Positions 1 to 7,551 of a DNA stretch of 32,070 nt are shown one piece after another. How positions within the stretch are numbered: position 1 is the stretch's first letter; the number at the start of each line of letters is the position of its first letter. Made by a program: the position numbers and the translations under genes. Origin of the DNA: Myxococcota bacterium (lineage in GTDB: Bacteria > Myxococcota_A > Bradymonadia > UBA7976 > UBA1532). The stretch lies in the NCBI GenBank assembly GCA_018813065.1, contig JAHJCH010000280.1, positions 1 through 32,070 on the forward strand, given 5' to 3'. The notes under the pieces are model-generated. The model saw only the letters and a program-made list of their open reading frames with translations, ran no database searches and was not told the origin of the DNA.

Positions 1-150
1 GCCCGCCACGCCGCCGCCGCCCGCCGTGCCGCCCATATCCGCCTCACCACCCGCAGCACCGCCCACGTCATATGACGCGGGGATTGGATCGGCCTCATCA
101 GCGCAGCCCCAAGCCATCGCGGCCAGGGCCAGTACGCGCAACCACTTCAT
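1..150 (-). CDS. Putative lipoprotein, 5' end only (cut by left edge)
   Basis: Fifty N-terminal residues are visible. The start is MKWLRVLALAAMAWGC, a short basic n-region, a hydrophobic core and a lipobox-like AWGC with Cys at residue 16, so export and lipidation are expected. After the Cys comes an acidic, then very Gly/Ala-rich stretch (GGAAGG, GGTAGGGG), a flexible linker of the kind common after lipoboxes in delta-proteobacterial surface lipoproteins. A purine-rich GGGGAGAG lies about 6 bases before the ATG at 150. The functional domain is outside the window, so no role can be given. The gene is downstream of cheY on the same strand. Confidence 0.7.
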   Translation of the reverse strand, partial: MKWLRVLALAAMAWGCADEADPIPASYDVGGAAGGEADMGGTAGGGGVAG

Positions 151-238
151 GGAGTCTCTCCCCTCGAAAAAAACCGCTCGATCCTGGCCCAATGGGGTGG
201 TCGCTGGCAACACTCAAGCGCGCGGAGGGGGTGAGGGC

Positions 239-622
239 TCAGGCCTTCTCGGCGATGGCCTGGATTTTCTCGGCGAGCACCTGCTTGCTGAACGGCTTGA
301 CCACATAGTTGGTCACGCCCGCTTGGATGGCAGAGAGGATGTTTTGGCGCTTGGCCTCGGCGGTGACCATCAGGAACGGGACGTCCTTAAAGCTGTCGGT
401 GGCGCGCACCCACTTCAGCAGGTCGAGGCCGCTCATCCCCGGCATATTCCAGTCGCAGATGATCAGATCGATCTGATCGTCCTTGATGATCTTCTGGGCC
501 TCTTCTCCGCCCTCGGCCTCGACGATGCGCTCGTAGCCCAGCTGCTTGAGGGTCGCCTTGACGATGCGCCGCATCGTCGAGAAGTCATCAACGACGAGGA
601 TCTTGGAGTCTGTGCTCAGCAT
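239..622 (-). CDS. cheY: CheY, chemotaxis response regulator
   Basis: A single-domain receiver of 127 residues. In its class CheY~P is made by the CheA kinase and binds the flagellar switch or another output. All catalytic positions are present with the same numbering as E. coli CheY: D12, D13, phospho-acceptor D57 (in CDWNMPGMSG), T87 (MVTAEA) and K109 (VVKPF). The segment VDDFSTMRRIV near the N terminus is also very close to enteric CheY. I take ATG at 622 (MLSTDSK); an upstream in-frame extension to 670 runs into the cheX stop region and has no family counterpart. A GGGAGGTCGAGAG sequence precedes the start. The gene follows cheX by 26 bases and is likely co-transcribed with it. CheX is a CheY~P phosphatase, so the pair forms a signal plus its terminator. 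Confidence 0.93.
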   Translation of the reverse strand: MLSTDSKILVVDDFSTMRRIVKATLKQLGYERIVEAEGGEEAQKIIKDDQIDLIICDWNMPGMSGLDLLKWVRATDSFKDVPFLMVTAEAKRQNILSAIQAGVTNYVVKPFSKQVLAEKIQAIAEKA

Positions 623-648
623 ATTTTTTCTCTCGACCTCCCTCTGGA

Positions 649-1164
649 TTAACCCGCAGAGCCCCGCCACAGCGTCGCTTCGGCGATAAAGCCCCCCTTC
701 TCCGTTTGAAAGGGGATGACCACGACAGGCGCCTTGGTGACCTGCGTGATCGTGTGCTCCTTCTTACAGACGACGGTGGGGATCGCCATATCAAAGTGGT
801 AGCCCATGTCCGCCAGCTTGGCCCGCGCGGCGCCCGAGATCATGTTGGTGATCTCGCCCACCGCGTCGCGGATCTCATCGTTCAGCTCCGTAAAGTCCTC
901 GCCGAGCATCTCTGAGACGACGTAGAGGATGCAGGACTCGCTGAAGCTGATGGCGAAGGTGCCTTGCAGCCCCTTCTCCCCGGCCATACCGATGATCCCA
1001 GTGACGTCACCGACGGAGATGCGCTTCTTTTTGATAAAAGGCCGCCCCGGCTTAGGCGTGACCATCGCCATGGTCTCAAGCACCGTGACGGTCGCGTTGA
1101 GCAGCTCATTGATAAACTCCGCGCGCATGGGCGAAGCCTGGGCCGAGCTTTCGGCCTGACTCAT
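649..1164 (-). CDS. cheX: CheX, CheY-P phosphatase
   Basis: A 171-residue protein of the CheC/CheX/FliY phosphatase fold, expected to dephosphorylate CheY~P in the cytoplasm. The signature ExxN is seen as E104-I-T-N107 within DAVGEITNMISG, the helix that inserts its acidic and amide side chains into the receiver active site. Only one such motif is present, as in CheX; CheC and FliY have two. The family Gly-rich stretch GIIGMAGEKGLQGTF lies at about 56-70. About 15 N-terminal residues before MRAEFINELL are extra. An AGGGAG lies about 6 bases before the ATG at 1164. It is the first gene of a cheX-cheY pair and is divergent from the 606-residue pseudo-receiver gene. Confidence 0.88.
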   Translation of the reverse strand: MSQAESSAQASPMRAEFINELLNATVTVLETMAMVTPKPGRPFIKKKRISVGDVTGIIGMAGEKGLQGTFAISFSESCILYVVSEMLGEDFTELNDEIRDAVGEITNMISGAARAKLADMGYHFDMAIPTVVCKKEHTITQVTKAPVVVIPFQTEKGGFIAEATLWRGSAG

Positions 1165-1307
1165 TCGACGCTCCCTTTCTCCGTGCGGTGACGAAAACCT
1201 GGTGTGTAGACCAAGGGCATCTTCGGAGTTTGCCCCTCCACGATTTAGCCTTTTCGATCAACTCGCCGCTGTTTTTGCCCGATAGGCGTCAGCATGGGAG
1301 AGGCTAA
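1165..1307. promoter_or_regulatory. Divergent intergenic region between two chemotaxis units
   Basis: These 143 bases separate cheX (minus) from the pseudo-receiver operon (plus), so promoters for both should be here. A GGGAGAGG lies 4 bases before the plus-strand ATG at 1308. I see no convincing sigma-70 pair. A GCCCGATAGG at about 1277 resembles a sigma-28 -10 element but has no matching TAAA at the right distance, so I do not call it. Confidence 0.35.
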
Positions 1308-3128
1308 ATGTCTGAGAACCTGCCACAAATCCTCATTTTGCAGCCCGAGGACGCGCTGATCGAGCACTGGACGCGGATCCTCAGCGCGGGGGATCACCTT
1401 GAGGTCCTCGTCGCCCGTAACCCCGAGGATGTCTTCAGCGCCCTGGGGGCGCGTGAGGCCCGCGTCGCCGCCTTCTTGCTGCCCTGGCCCGGCCCTGAGT
1501 TTGATCCCTCCGACTTCTTTATGGCGCTGCGCTCGGCCAACCTGCCGCAGTCCCCCTGCGTGATGGCCCTCTCGCGTGAGTGGACCGGTGAGATCGCCGC
1601 GCGGGCGTCGCGGATCGGCGTCCACTCCTTCTTGAACGTGCCGCTGAAGCTTGAGGAGGTGATCACGGAGCTGATCGCGATCCGTAAGGTGGGCAGCAGC
1701 CCCTCGGCGGCGCGGCTCTTTGGCGAGGAGGGCGGCGTCGATCCCACTTGGCGCAAGCGGATGCTGTGGCTGGCCTCCAACATCAAGCGCGAGGGCGTCT
1801 CGGCCTGGGAGCGGCGCGTGCGCAAGATGCTGGTCCGCCTTGATCGCGCGTGCAACGGCGAGATCCCCTCCCAGACCGCAGAGATGTTGCTCCTCTTCGC
1901 CCAGCGCGATCACCGCCAGCTCGATATGATGCTCGGCGATCTGGAGTATGAGCTGACCTTTGATGATCTCAAGCGGCTCTACACCATCGCCGAGTCCATC
2001 GCGGGCAAGGGCACGGCCATCGCGGGCAACGAGGTGCGCCTCGTGCGGCTCTTGGAGGGCGTTGTTGCCTTTATCCAGCGCCGCTCACAGCAGCGTCAGT
2101 TCAGCGAGCGCTTCAACCGCCTGCGTGAGCTGGCCTCCATCTTCCTCAGCCAGACGCGCCACGTCCCGGATGGCTCAGAGCCCCCCGAGCGCAAGAGCTT
2201 TCGGCTTCAGCTCGCCGAGACGCTGGAGATGGACCCTGACTTCCTCGGCTTCCTTGAGCCCGAGCGCGTCAAGCGCATCGCCGCGCAGATCATCCGATCA
2301 AGCCAGGAGCAGAAGGCCCTCGATCTGGCGCGGCTGACCATCTTGGCCTTCATCCTCAAGTACAAGGACAACCCCGAGGCGGCGCAGGCCGCCGCCGAGG
2401 CCATGGGTACGCGCGCGCGCAGCGCCGCCGAGGGGGACGCCGCGCAGCATGGGATTACGGGCCTGGAGCACCTCAAGGCCCTCTCCGATGTGTTGGGCGG
2501 GCGTACCCAGAGCGAGATGGAGATCGCCCAGCGCCTCCAAGGGCTGGGCATGGAGATCGCGCGGGAGAACCCCGGCCTCTCTGAGACGCCCGATCTGGAG
2601 GTGTTTCAGGATCTCTTCGATGAATATCGACGGCGTGGCGGGGCGGCGGGAGAGGAGGGGACAGGGGAGGAGGGGGTCGTCGATGAGGCGGGCCTGGACT
2701 CTCGGGCCATCAGCCGAGGCTTGACGGCCCTCAAGGTGGCTGAGGCGCAGGCCGCAGAGGGCGCCTTCGACGCGCCAGCCCCTGACGCCCCGTCCAAGCG
2801 CGCCTCCTCCCTGCTGGGGCGCCTCGCCGATGAGCTGGGCTTACCCGAGTCGGCCCTCAGCGTCTATGACGCGCCCGATCTCCTCGATCGGCTCCCCGAG
2901 GTGGATCTCGATATTGATCTGGGGGCGGGCGCGCAGGCGCGGGTGCGGCTGACGGCCTTGCTGATCGGCGAGGCGCAGGATGAGGCCAGCGCCGATCAGC
3001 TGATAGAGGCCTTCGCGCGGCGACACCGCGAGGAGAAGGGGATGCTGGCGGCCATGCTCCAGACGCTGTCGCGCAGCGGATGGACGGAGGCGGCGACCCG
3101 CTTCAAGGCGCACCTCAGCGCCCGTTGA
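1308..3128 (+). CDS. Pseudo-receiver protein of unknown function in che operon
   Basis: A 606-residue protein. Residues about 6-125 follow the receiver layout (ILILQPEDALIEH, then LLPW, VMALSRE, FLNVPLK) but the catalytic positions are lost: the acidic pair is replaced around Q12-P13, the phospho-acceptor strand reads FLLPWPGP without the Asp, and the conserved Lys before Pro112 is Val111. It should therefore not be phosphorylated in the usual way. The rest is strongly helical, rich in Arg/Glu/Ala, with long amphipathic stretches (about 145-345) and a charged, Gly/Glu-rich linker near 445-460. No enzyme motif or membrane segment is seen. It is first in a run with cheY, cheR and a CheC/CheX-type gene, so an adaptor or scaffold role is plausible but is inference. 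Confidence 0.75.
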   Translation: MSENLPQILILQPEDALIEHWTRILSAGDHLEVLVARNPEDVFSALGAREARVAAFLLPWPGPEFDPSDFFMALRSANLPQSPCVMALSREWTGEIAARASRIGVHSFLNVPLKLEEVITELIAIRKVGSSPSAARLFGEEGGVDPTWRKRMLWLASNIKREGVSAWERRVRKMLVRLDRACNGEIPSQTAEMLLLFAQRDHRQLDMMLGDLEYELTFDDLKRLYTIAESIAGKGTAIAGNEVRLVRLLEGVVAFIQRRSQQRQFSERFNRLRELASIFLSQTRHVPDGSEPPERKSFRLQLAETLEMDPDFLGFLEPERVKRIAAQIIRSSQEQKALDLARLTILAFILKYKDNPEAAQAAAEAMGTRARSAAEGDAAQHGITGLEHLKALSDVLGGRTQSEMEIAQRLQGLGMEIARENPGLSETPDLEVFQDLFDEYRRRGGAAGEEGTGEEGVVDEAGLDSRAISRGLTALKVAEAQAAEGAFDAPAPDAPSKRASSLLGRLADELGLPESALSVYDAPDLLDRLPEVDLDIDLGAGAQARVRLTALLIGEAQDEASADQLIEAFARRHREEKGMLAAMLQTLSRSGWTEAATRFKAHLSAR

Positions 3129-3199
3129 CCCGCGAGGCGAGAGGCGGGCGCTATAGGAATGTAAAGGGTCTGCCGAAGAGGGGAGCGAGGAGGCGCTAG

Positions 3200-3571
3200 A
3201 TGAACGCACTGGTGATTGATGATTCCACCGCTATGCGCTTGATTTTGCGAGGTATTTTGCAAGATCTGGGCTTCGAGGTGTCGGTGGCGAGTGATGGCCT
3301 GGAGGGCTTTGAGATGCTCCCTCAGCTCGCCGCCAAGCTCAACGTCATCTTGGTGGACTGGAACATGCCCAACATGGACGGCTACGCCTTCCTCCGCCAG
3401 GTGCGCAAGGACAAGGCCTATCGCAAGATCCCTGTGTTGATGGTCACCAGCGAGTCGGACATCAAGAAGATCCAAAAGGCCTTCGCGGTGGGCGCCAGCG
3501 AGTACCTGATGAAGCCGTTTACGGCCGAGGCGCTGCGGGAGAAGCTGGAGCTGGTGGGGGTCTTGGGATGA
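3200..3571 (+). CDS. CheY-like single-domain response regulator (second copy)
   Basis: A 123-residue receiver with an intact active site: D7 and D8, phospho-acceptor D53 (LVDWNMPNMDG), T83 (VTSESD) and K105 (LMKPF). It is clearly different from the CheY at 239-622: it starts closer to the first strand, and the post-Thr segment is SESDIKKIQ instead of AEAKRQNIL. It could act as phosphate sink, adaptation regulator or output of a separate array. GGAGG stands 6 bases before the ATG. Its stop overlaps the start of cheR by 4 bases (ATGA), which implies translational coupling. Confidence 0.9.
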   Translation: MNALVIDDSTAMRLILRGILQDLGFEVSVASDGLEGFEMLPQLAAKLNVILVDWNMPNMDGYAFLRQVRKDKAYRKIPVLMVTSESDIKKIQKAFAVGASEYLMKPFTAEALREKLELVGVLG

Positions 3572-4398
3572 GCCTCGCCCCGCCCAATAACAGCGTCACC
3601 AAGATGGAGTTTGACTTCATCCGACAGTTTATCTTGGAGCGCTCCGGCATCGCCCTCGACGCCAACCGCATGTACCTCGTCGAGAGCCGGCTCGGCCCGC
3701 TGGCGCGCCGCCGTCAGCTCAACGGGATCAGCGAGGTGGTGGCGCGCCTGCGCGCCCAGCGCAGCGGCGATCTGGCCTTGGCCGTCGTCGAGGCGATGAC
3801 CACCAACGAGACCTCCTTTTTTCGCGACGTTCACCCCTTTGAGAGCCTGCGCACCACCCTCTTTCCTGAGATCATCCAGCAAAAGGGGCGCGTCGATCTC
3901 TGGTGCGCGGCCTGCTCGACGGGCCAAGAGCCCTACAGCATCGCCATGGTCGCCAGCGAGAGCTTCCCCCAGCTCCTCTCCCAAAAGAAGCTCAAGATCT
4001 TGGCGACGGATCTCTCCACGGAGGTCTTGGAGAAGGCCCGCAGCGGCCGCTACTCCCAGCTGGAGGTCAACCGTGGCTTGCCCGCGCAGCTGCTGGTGAA
4101 GTACTTCAAGCGCCAAGGCCGTGACTGGCACATCTCAGATCGCCTCAAAGACGCCATTGAGTTTCAGCAAACCAACCTCCTGACTGTCCGCGTCGCGCAG
4201 AAGATGGACATTATCTTCCTGCGTAACGTGCTGATTTACTTCAAGGAGGACAACAAGCGGCGCGTCTTGACCAACATCCGTCAAGCGCTGAGGCCCGGCG
4301 GCTACCTCTTCCTGGGGGGCGCGGAGACGATCCTGGGCCTCGACGCCGCCTTTGAGACCGTCCGCATCGGGAGGACGCTGTGTTATCGACTCAAGTAG
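3568..4398 (+). CDS. cheR: CheR, chemoreceptor glutamate methyltransferase
   Basis: 276 residues, the usual CheR length. It methylates specific Glu residues of chemoreceptors with SAM, resetting sensitivity during adaptation. An N-terminal helical domain (about 12-80) is followed by the SAM-binding domain. Visible motifs are TTNETSFFRD (78-87), CAACSTGQEPYS (113-124, the SAM loop), ATDLS (146-150), RNVLIYF (219-225) and LRPGGYLFLG (241-250). No TPR or C-terminal pentapeptide-binding extension is present. The start overlaps the cheY stop by 4 bases, and the 3' end overlaps the next gene by 19 bases. No cheB, cheA, cheW or receptor gene is in the window, so its partners are encoded elsewhere. 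Confidence 0.93.
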   Translation: MSLAPPNNSVTKMEFDFIRQFILERSGIALDANRMYLVESRLGPLARRRQLNGISEVVARLRAQRSGDLALAVVEAMTTNETSFFRDVHPFESLRTTLFPEIIQQKGRVDLWCAACSTGQEPYSIAMVASESFPQLLSQKKLKILATDLSTEVLEKARSGRYSQLEVNRGLPAQLLVKYFKRQGRDWHISDRLKDAIEFQQTNLLTVRVAQKMDIIFLRNVLIYFKEDNKRRVLTNIRQALRPGGYLFLGGAETILGLDAAFETVRIGRTLCYRLK

Positions 4399-4817
4399 AA
4401 GCGCGCTGGGGGCTCAGCGAAGCCGATCTCCTCGCCATGACCCAAGAGGCCTGGCAGGCCTTCGGGGTGGATCTGGAGTTCGCCGCCGCGCGCTCCTTGG
4501 ATCAGCCCGTCGGCAGCCAGATCGAGATCAACGGCCCGCGCGCGGGCGTCCTCCAGCTGTGGGGGGAGCGCGTCGTCGTCGAGGAGGCCGCCAGGCGCAT
4601 CCTGCGAGACGCCGCGGAGGTGCCCGAGGCGCTCCTCGCCGACGTCCTCGGCGAGATCGCCAACATCCTGGGGGGCATGATCAAGGGCTGCTTGGAGGAG
4701 GAGCACACCCTCTCCCTGCCGCGCCCCCTTGAGGCGGTGGCCTTCGAGGAGGGCGGCGCGCTGCGGCTGGGGCTCGAAGGCCACGCTGGCGGCGCCGCGC
4801 TGTGGGTGCGGGTCTAA
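4380..4817 (+). CDS. CheC/CheX-family phosphatase-like protein
   Basis: 145 residues with a single ExxN phosphatase signature, E92-I-A-N95, in DVLGEIANILGGMIKG. The GG after the Asn is typical of the family. It would dephosphorylate a receiver, most simply the CheY encoded two genes upstream. The N-terminal half is divergent and acidic, and similarity to the CheX at 649-1164 is limited to the signature helix. The start is GTG at 4380, supported by GGGAGG 5 bases upstream and by a 19-base overlap with cheR. An ATG at 4438 (MTQEAWQ) is possible but lacks such a site. Each CheY in the window thus sits with its own ExxN protein. Confidence 0.75.
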   Translation: MLSTQVEARWGLSEADLLAMTQEAWQAFGVDLEFAAARSLDQPVGSQIEINGPRAGVLQLWGERVVVEEAARRILRDAAEVPEALLADVLGEIANILGGMIKGCLEEEHTLSLPRPLEAVAFEEGGALRLGLEGHAGGAALWVRV

Positions 4818-4902
4818 GGGAAAAGCGCCGTAGGGCTTGCCCAACGCCGCCGCGCTCGTCATCATCCGCGCCCTGAACGAAGAACCTGATAAGCGGCGCA
4901 CC

Positions 4903-5259
4903 ATGATCACCCTCAACCCGCTCTCCCTCACCGGCGCCCAACGCCGCGCGCTGCGCGGCCTCGGCCACGGGATCAAGCCGACCGTCCAGATCGGGCAACA
5001 CGGCATCACCCAAGGCGTCATCGACGCCACCATCGCCGCGCTCCTCCAGCACGAGCTGATCAAGATCTCCATCGGCGGGGAGGCCCCCGTGGCGCGCAAG
5101 GAGGCCCCAGGGGCCTTGGCCCAGGCCACCGGCAGCCACGTCGCGCAGATCATCGGCCGCACGGCGCTGCTCTACCGTCGGCGGTTTAAAGACCCTGAGA
5201 TCAAGCTGCCGGGGACCATCGAGGAGGCCCCGCGCCCCAAGGGTGAGGGCCAGGCGTGA
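4903..5259 (+). CDS. yhbY: YhbY-type CRM-domain RNA-binding protein
   Basis: About 118 residues; E. coli YhbY is 97. The CRM (CRS1-YhbY) fold binds RNA and is linked to the ribosomal large-subunit precursor. The family layout is clear: LTGAQRRALRGLGHGIKPTV at about 8-27, then GITQGVIDATIAALLQHELIKI, and VAQIIGRTALLYRR with the GxxxxLYR ending. The GxxG-like loop of classical YhbY is weaker here. I chose ATG 4903 because the family begins just before the Leu-Thr/Ser stretch; a TTG at 4837 would add 22 unrelated residues. The Shine-Dalgarno is weak. The stop overlaps the next gene by 4 bases (GTGA). A short Pro/Glu/Lys-rich tail (PGTIEEAPRPKGEGQA) is extra. Confidence 0.85.
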   Translation: MITLNPLSLTGAQRRALRGLGHGIKPTVQIGQHGITQGVIDATIAALLQHELIKISIGGEAPVARKEAPGALAQATGSHVAQIIGRTALLYRRRFKDPEIKLPGTIEEAPRPKGEGQA

Positions 5260-5867
5260 TCCTCCAGCTCGACGCGAACCATCCTTCGCCCCACCGGATC
5301 AACCGCGTCGTCACTTGGCTCAACGAAGGCGCGGTGATCGCCACCCCGACGGACACCACCTATGCCTTGGCTTGCCTGCCGGACAACAAGGCGGCGGTCA
5401 AGCAGCTGCGCGCGCTGCGGCGCCTCGATGATCAGAAGCGCTTCTCGCTCATCTTTCGGGATCTCAAGCACGTCAGCGAGTACGCGCTCGTTGAAGATCA
5501 AGCCTTTCGGCTGATCCGCCGCCACCTCCCGGGGCCTTACACCTTTATCTTGGAGGCCAACCGCAACCTCCCGCGCTTTATCGGTGACAAGCGCAAGCGC
5601 ATCGGCGTGCGTGTCCCCGCGCTGGGGATGCTCCAGGCGCTGATCGAGGCGGTGGGCAAGCCGCTGATCGTCACCTCCGCCATTGATCCAGAGACGGGCT
5701 TTATGCTCAACGACCCCTGGTCTGTGGACGCCAGCTTCGGCCATGGGATCGCCGTCGTGCTGGACGCCGGTGATGTCCCGGGCGACTTCTCCAGCATCGT
5801 CGATCTCACCACCGACCCCGTCGAGGTGCTCCGCGTGGGCCTCGGCGACACGACCATCTTCGCCTAA
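5256..5867 (+). CDS. yciO: YciO/Sua5/TsaC-family protein (L-threonylcarbamoyladenylate synthase type)
   Basis: 203 residues. The Sua5/TsaC/YciO fold binds ATP and Thr/bicarbonate, or RNA; TsaC members make the threonylcarbamoyl-AMP used for t6A37 in tRNA. Visible motifs are GAVIATPTDTTYALAC (about 25-40), LRALRRLDDQKRFSLIF (about 52-68), LPGPYTFIL (about 90-98), KRIGVRVPA and the late SSIVDLTTDPVEVLRVGLGD. YciO-like features are the KRFSLIFRDL version of the second motif and the short length, without the C-terminal Sua5 domain. GTG 5256 overlaps the yhbY stop by 4 bases. Whether it makes t6A precursor or is a YciO with another role cannot be settled here. It ends 3 bases from the convergent aminomutase gene. 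Confidence 0.87.
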   Translation: MILQLDANHPSPHRINRVVTWLNEGAVIATPTDTTYALACLPDNKAAVKQLRALRRLDDQKRFSLIFRDLKHVSEYALVEDQAFRLIRRHLPGPYTFILEANRNLPRFIGDKRKRIGVRVPALGMLQALIEAVGKPLIVTSAIDPETGFMLNDPWSVDASFGHGIAVVLDAGDVPGDFSSIVDLTTDPVEVLRVGLGDTTIFA

Positions 5868-5870
5868 AAA

Positions 5871-7214
5871 TCAGCCCTCGATCGAGGCCATCATCCGCTT
5901 GACCTCTGTGGGATCACGCCAGCGCGCTTGGGCGTCCTCGCTGAGGAGATCGATGGGATCGAAGTAGAAGAAGGACTGCCCGGCCTTAACCGAGGGGGCC
6001 GTGAAGCGGGAGATGCCCGAGGCGCGATCATAGGCCTCGAAGCTATGAGCGTCGCGTTTACCGCCGCCGCCGGGGGCATCGACGACAAAGGTCGGCGTGT
6101 TAAAGCCCGCCGTGATGCCTCGCACCTGCTTCTCCAGATCGATGGCCGTCTGCAAAGTGGTGCGCATCTCCTCGCCGCCCTGCACCAGATCATGAATGTA
6201 AACGTAATAGGGATGCGCGTTGATATAGCTCAGACGCTTTACTAAAAGCCCCATCTTCTCAAAAGTATCATTTACGCCACGCAGAAGCACTGATTGATTG
6301 CGCACAACCAAGCCTGCTCCGTGCAGACGATTAAGGGCGCGCTGCGAGTGCTCGGTGATCTCCCGCGCGGTGTTAAAGTGCGTGTGGAGGGCCACATCCT
6401 TGCCTTCGGCGCGGGCGCGATCATTGACCCCGACGATGGCCTTAAACCACTCATCATCGGTCAAGATCTTCTGAGGCATCACCGCCAAGCCTTTGGTGGC
6501 GAAGCGGATACGGCGGATGTGATCGATGTCCAATAAGCGATGCCCCAGCTGGCTCAGCCAGTCGGCGCGCATCTGATAGACATCGCCGCCGCTGATGACG
6601 ATATCCTCCAGCTCTGGGCGCGAGGCGATATAGGCCAAGGCGCGCTCCCAGCGATCAGGCGTGGGTTTTAAGCTGACCTTATCGACGCTCTCAGTGTCAC
6701 TGCCCACCGCGTAGGAGCGCGTGCAGAAGCGACAATAGACCGGACAGGTGTCGATCACTAAGAAGAGGGCTTTGTCAATGTAGCGATGCGTTAAGCCGGG
6801 CGTGGGCGCGTCGGCTTGCTCACCCAGGGAGTCAAGACCCAGCTTGGGATGATCGGGCAGAAAGCGAGAGGCCATAGGCAAGAACTGGATGCGCAGCGGG
6901 TCTGTCTCAGGGGCGCTCCAGTCGATAAGGCTCATCAGATACGGGCTGATCCGCACCTGCATCGGGGCCTTCTTAAAGCCCGCAGACACGTCCTCTAAGA
7001 AGGCCTCATTGACCAGCCCTTGCAGCGCCTCAAGGAGCTTCTTGGTGTTGGTGATGGTGTTCTTGGCTTGCCAGCGATGATCCAAGAAGGTCGCCTCATC
7101 CACGTCCGCGTAGCGAGGGATCTGGCGCCAAAAGTCACCGCTGAGGAGATCGCGATGCTTGAGCGTGCTGGGATCAACGGGGGGCTTCTTCGCTTCAAAG
7201 AGGGCGAGGCTCAT
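5871..7214 (-). CDS. kamA: Lysine 2,3-aminomutase (radical SAM, PLP-dependent)
   Basis: 447 residues. KamA converts L-alpha-lysine to L-beta-lysine using a [4Fe-4S] cluster, SAM and PLP. The radical SAM motif is C157-P-V-Y-C161-R-F-C164. The PLP Lys is K386 in DAPGGGGK. The two Asp residues that hold the lysine epsilon-amino group in the clostridial enzyme (D293 and D330) have clear counterparts here, D342 in YIHDLVQGGEEMR and D379 in VVDAPGGGGK, so lysine is the likely substrate rather than glutamate. An EpmB-like role is less likely because EpmB is about 100 residues shorter and no epmA or efp gene is near. No beta-lysine acetyltransferase (ablB) is adjacent. AGGAG lies about 7 bases before the ATG. 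The gene stands alone on the minus strand. Confidence 0.9.
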   Translation of the reverse strand: MSLALFEAKKPPVDPSTLKHRDLLSGDFWRQIPRYADVDEATFLDHRWQAKNTITNTKKLLEALQGLVNEAFLEDVSAGFKKAPMQVRISPYLMSLIDWSAPETDPLRIQFLPMASRFLPDHPKLGLDSLGEQADAPTPGLTHRYIDKALFLVIDTCPVYCRFCTRSYAVGSDTESVDKVSLKPTPDRWERALAYIASRPELEDIVISGGDVYQMRADWLSQLGHRLLDIDHIRRIRFATKGLAVMPQKILTDDEWFKAIVGVNDRARAEGKDVALHTHFNTAREITEHSQRALNRLHGAGLVVRNQSVLLRGVNDTFEKMGLLVKRLSYINAHPYYVYIHDLVQGGEEMRTTLQTAIDLEKQVRGITAGFNTPTFVVDAPGGGGKRDAHSFEAYDRASGISRFTAPSVKAGQSFFYFDPIDLLSEDAQARWRDPTEVKRMMASIEG

Positions 7215-7551
7215 GGAGGCTCCTCTCCTGTCGTCGGGGTTGAGGTCACGGCTTAGGGGGTGATGTGGTGATGGCGATCCGCGGCGTCGGGATCAGGCGT
7301 GCGCCTAGACGTCAGGCTGGTGCAGGATGTTGATCGCGAACCACATGGGCGGGGAGTGTAGCGCGCCGCGCGCCGTTTGAGAATTTGAGAATTTGACAGC
7401 GCACCAGATCGAGACCAGGGCACTGTGGAGGGCTTCATTCACTGGAAGACGAGGGTCTCGTAGGCGGCTTCCTGCAAATCGCTCCCGAGGGGACGCCCTC
7501 CCTCGAATTGAGATCGGTATAGTTTATTATTTTCATACACTTAGATGCTTG
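7215..7551. other. Intergenic stretch, 337 bases, no gene seen
   Basis: It lies between kamA (start at 7214) and the end of the membrane gene at 7552, and should carry the kamA promoter on the minus strand. The 3' half is clearly AT-richer (about 7505-7550). A short direct repeat, TTTGAGAA twice followed by TTTGACA, lies at about 7377-7398. A 13-codon minus-strand frame (MWFAINILHQPDV) lies near 7307-7348 without a ribosome site. I see no RNA gene or clear terminator. Confidence 0.5.

Noticed and set aside
26..652. 208-codon plus-strand frame over cheY
   Set aside because: It is antisense to a CheY with all catalytic residues and an exact family length, and its own product has no recognisable fold.
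1277..1286. Sigma-28-like GCCCGATAGG before the che run
   Set aside because: No matching -35 element at the required distance.
4837..4902. TTG-started N-terminal extension of YhbY
   Set aside because: The 22 extra residues have no family counterpart, and the family starts at the ATG at 4903.
7307..7348. 13-codon frame MWFAINILHQPDV upstream of kamA, possible leader peptide
   Set aside because: No ribosome site, and no terminator or anti-terminator structure between it and kamA.
7377..7398. TTTGAGAA direct repeat with TTGACA, possible plus-strand promoter
   Set aside because: No -10 at a proper distance and no plus-strand gene downstream; the next gene is on the other strand.
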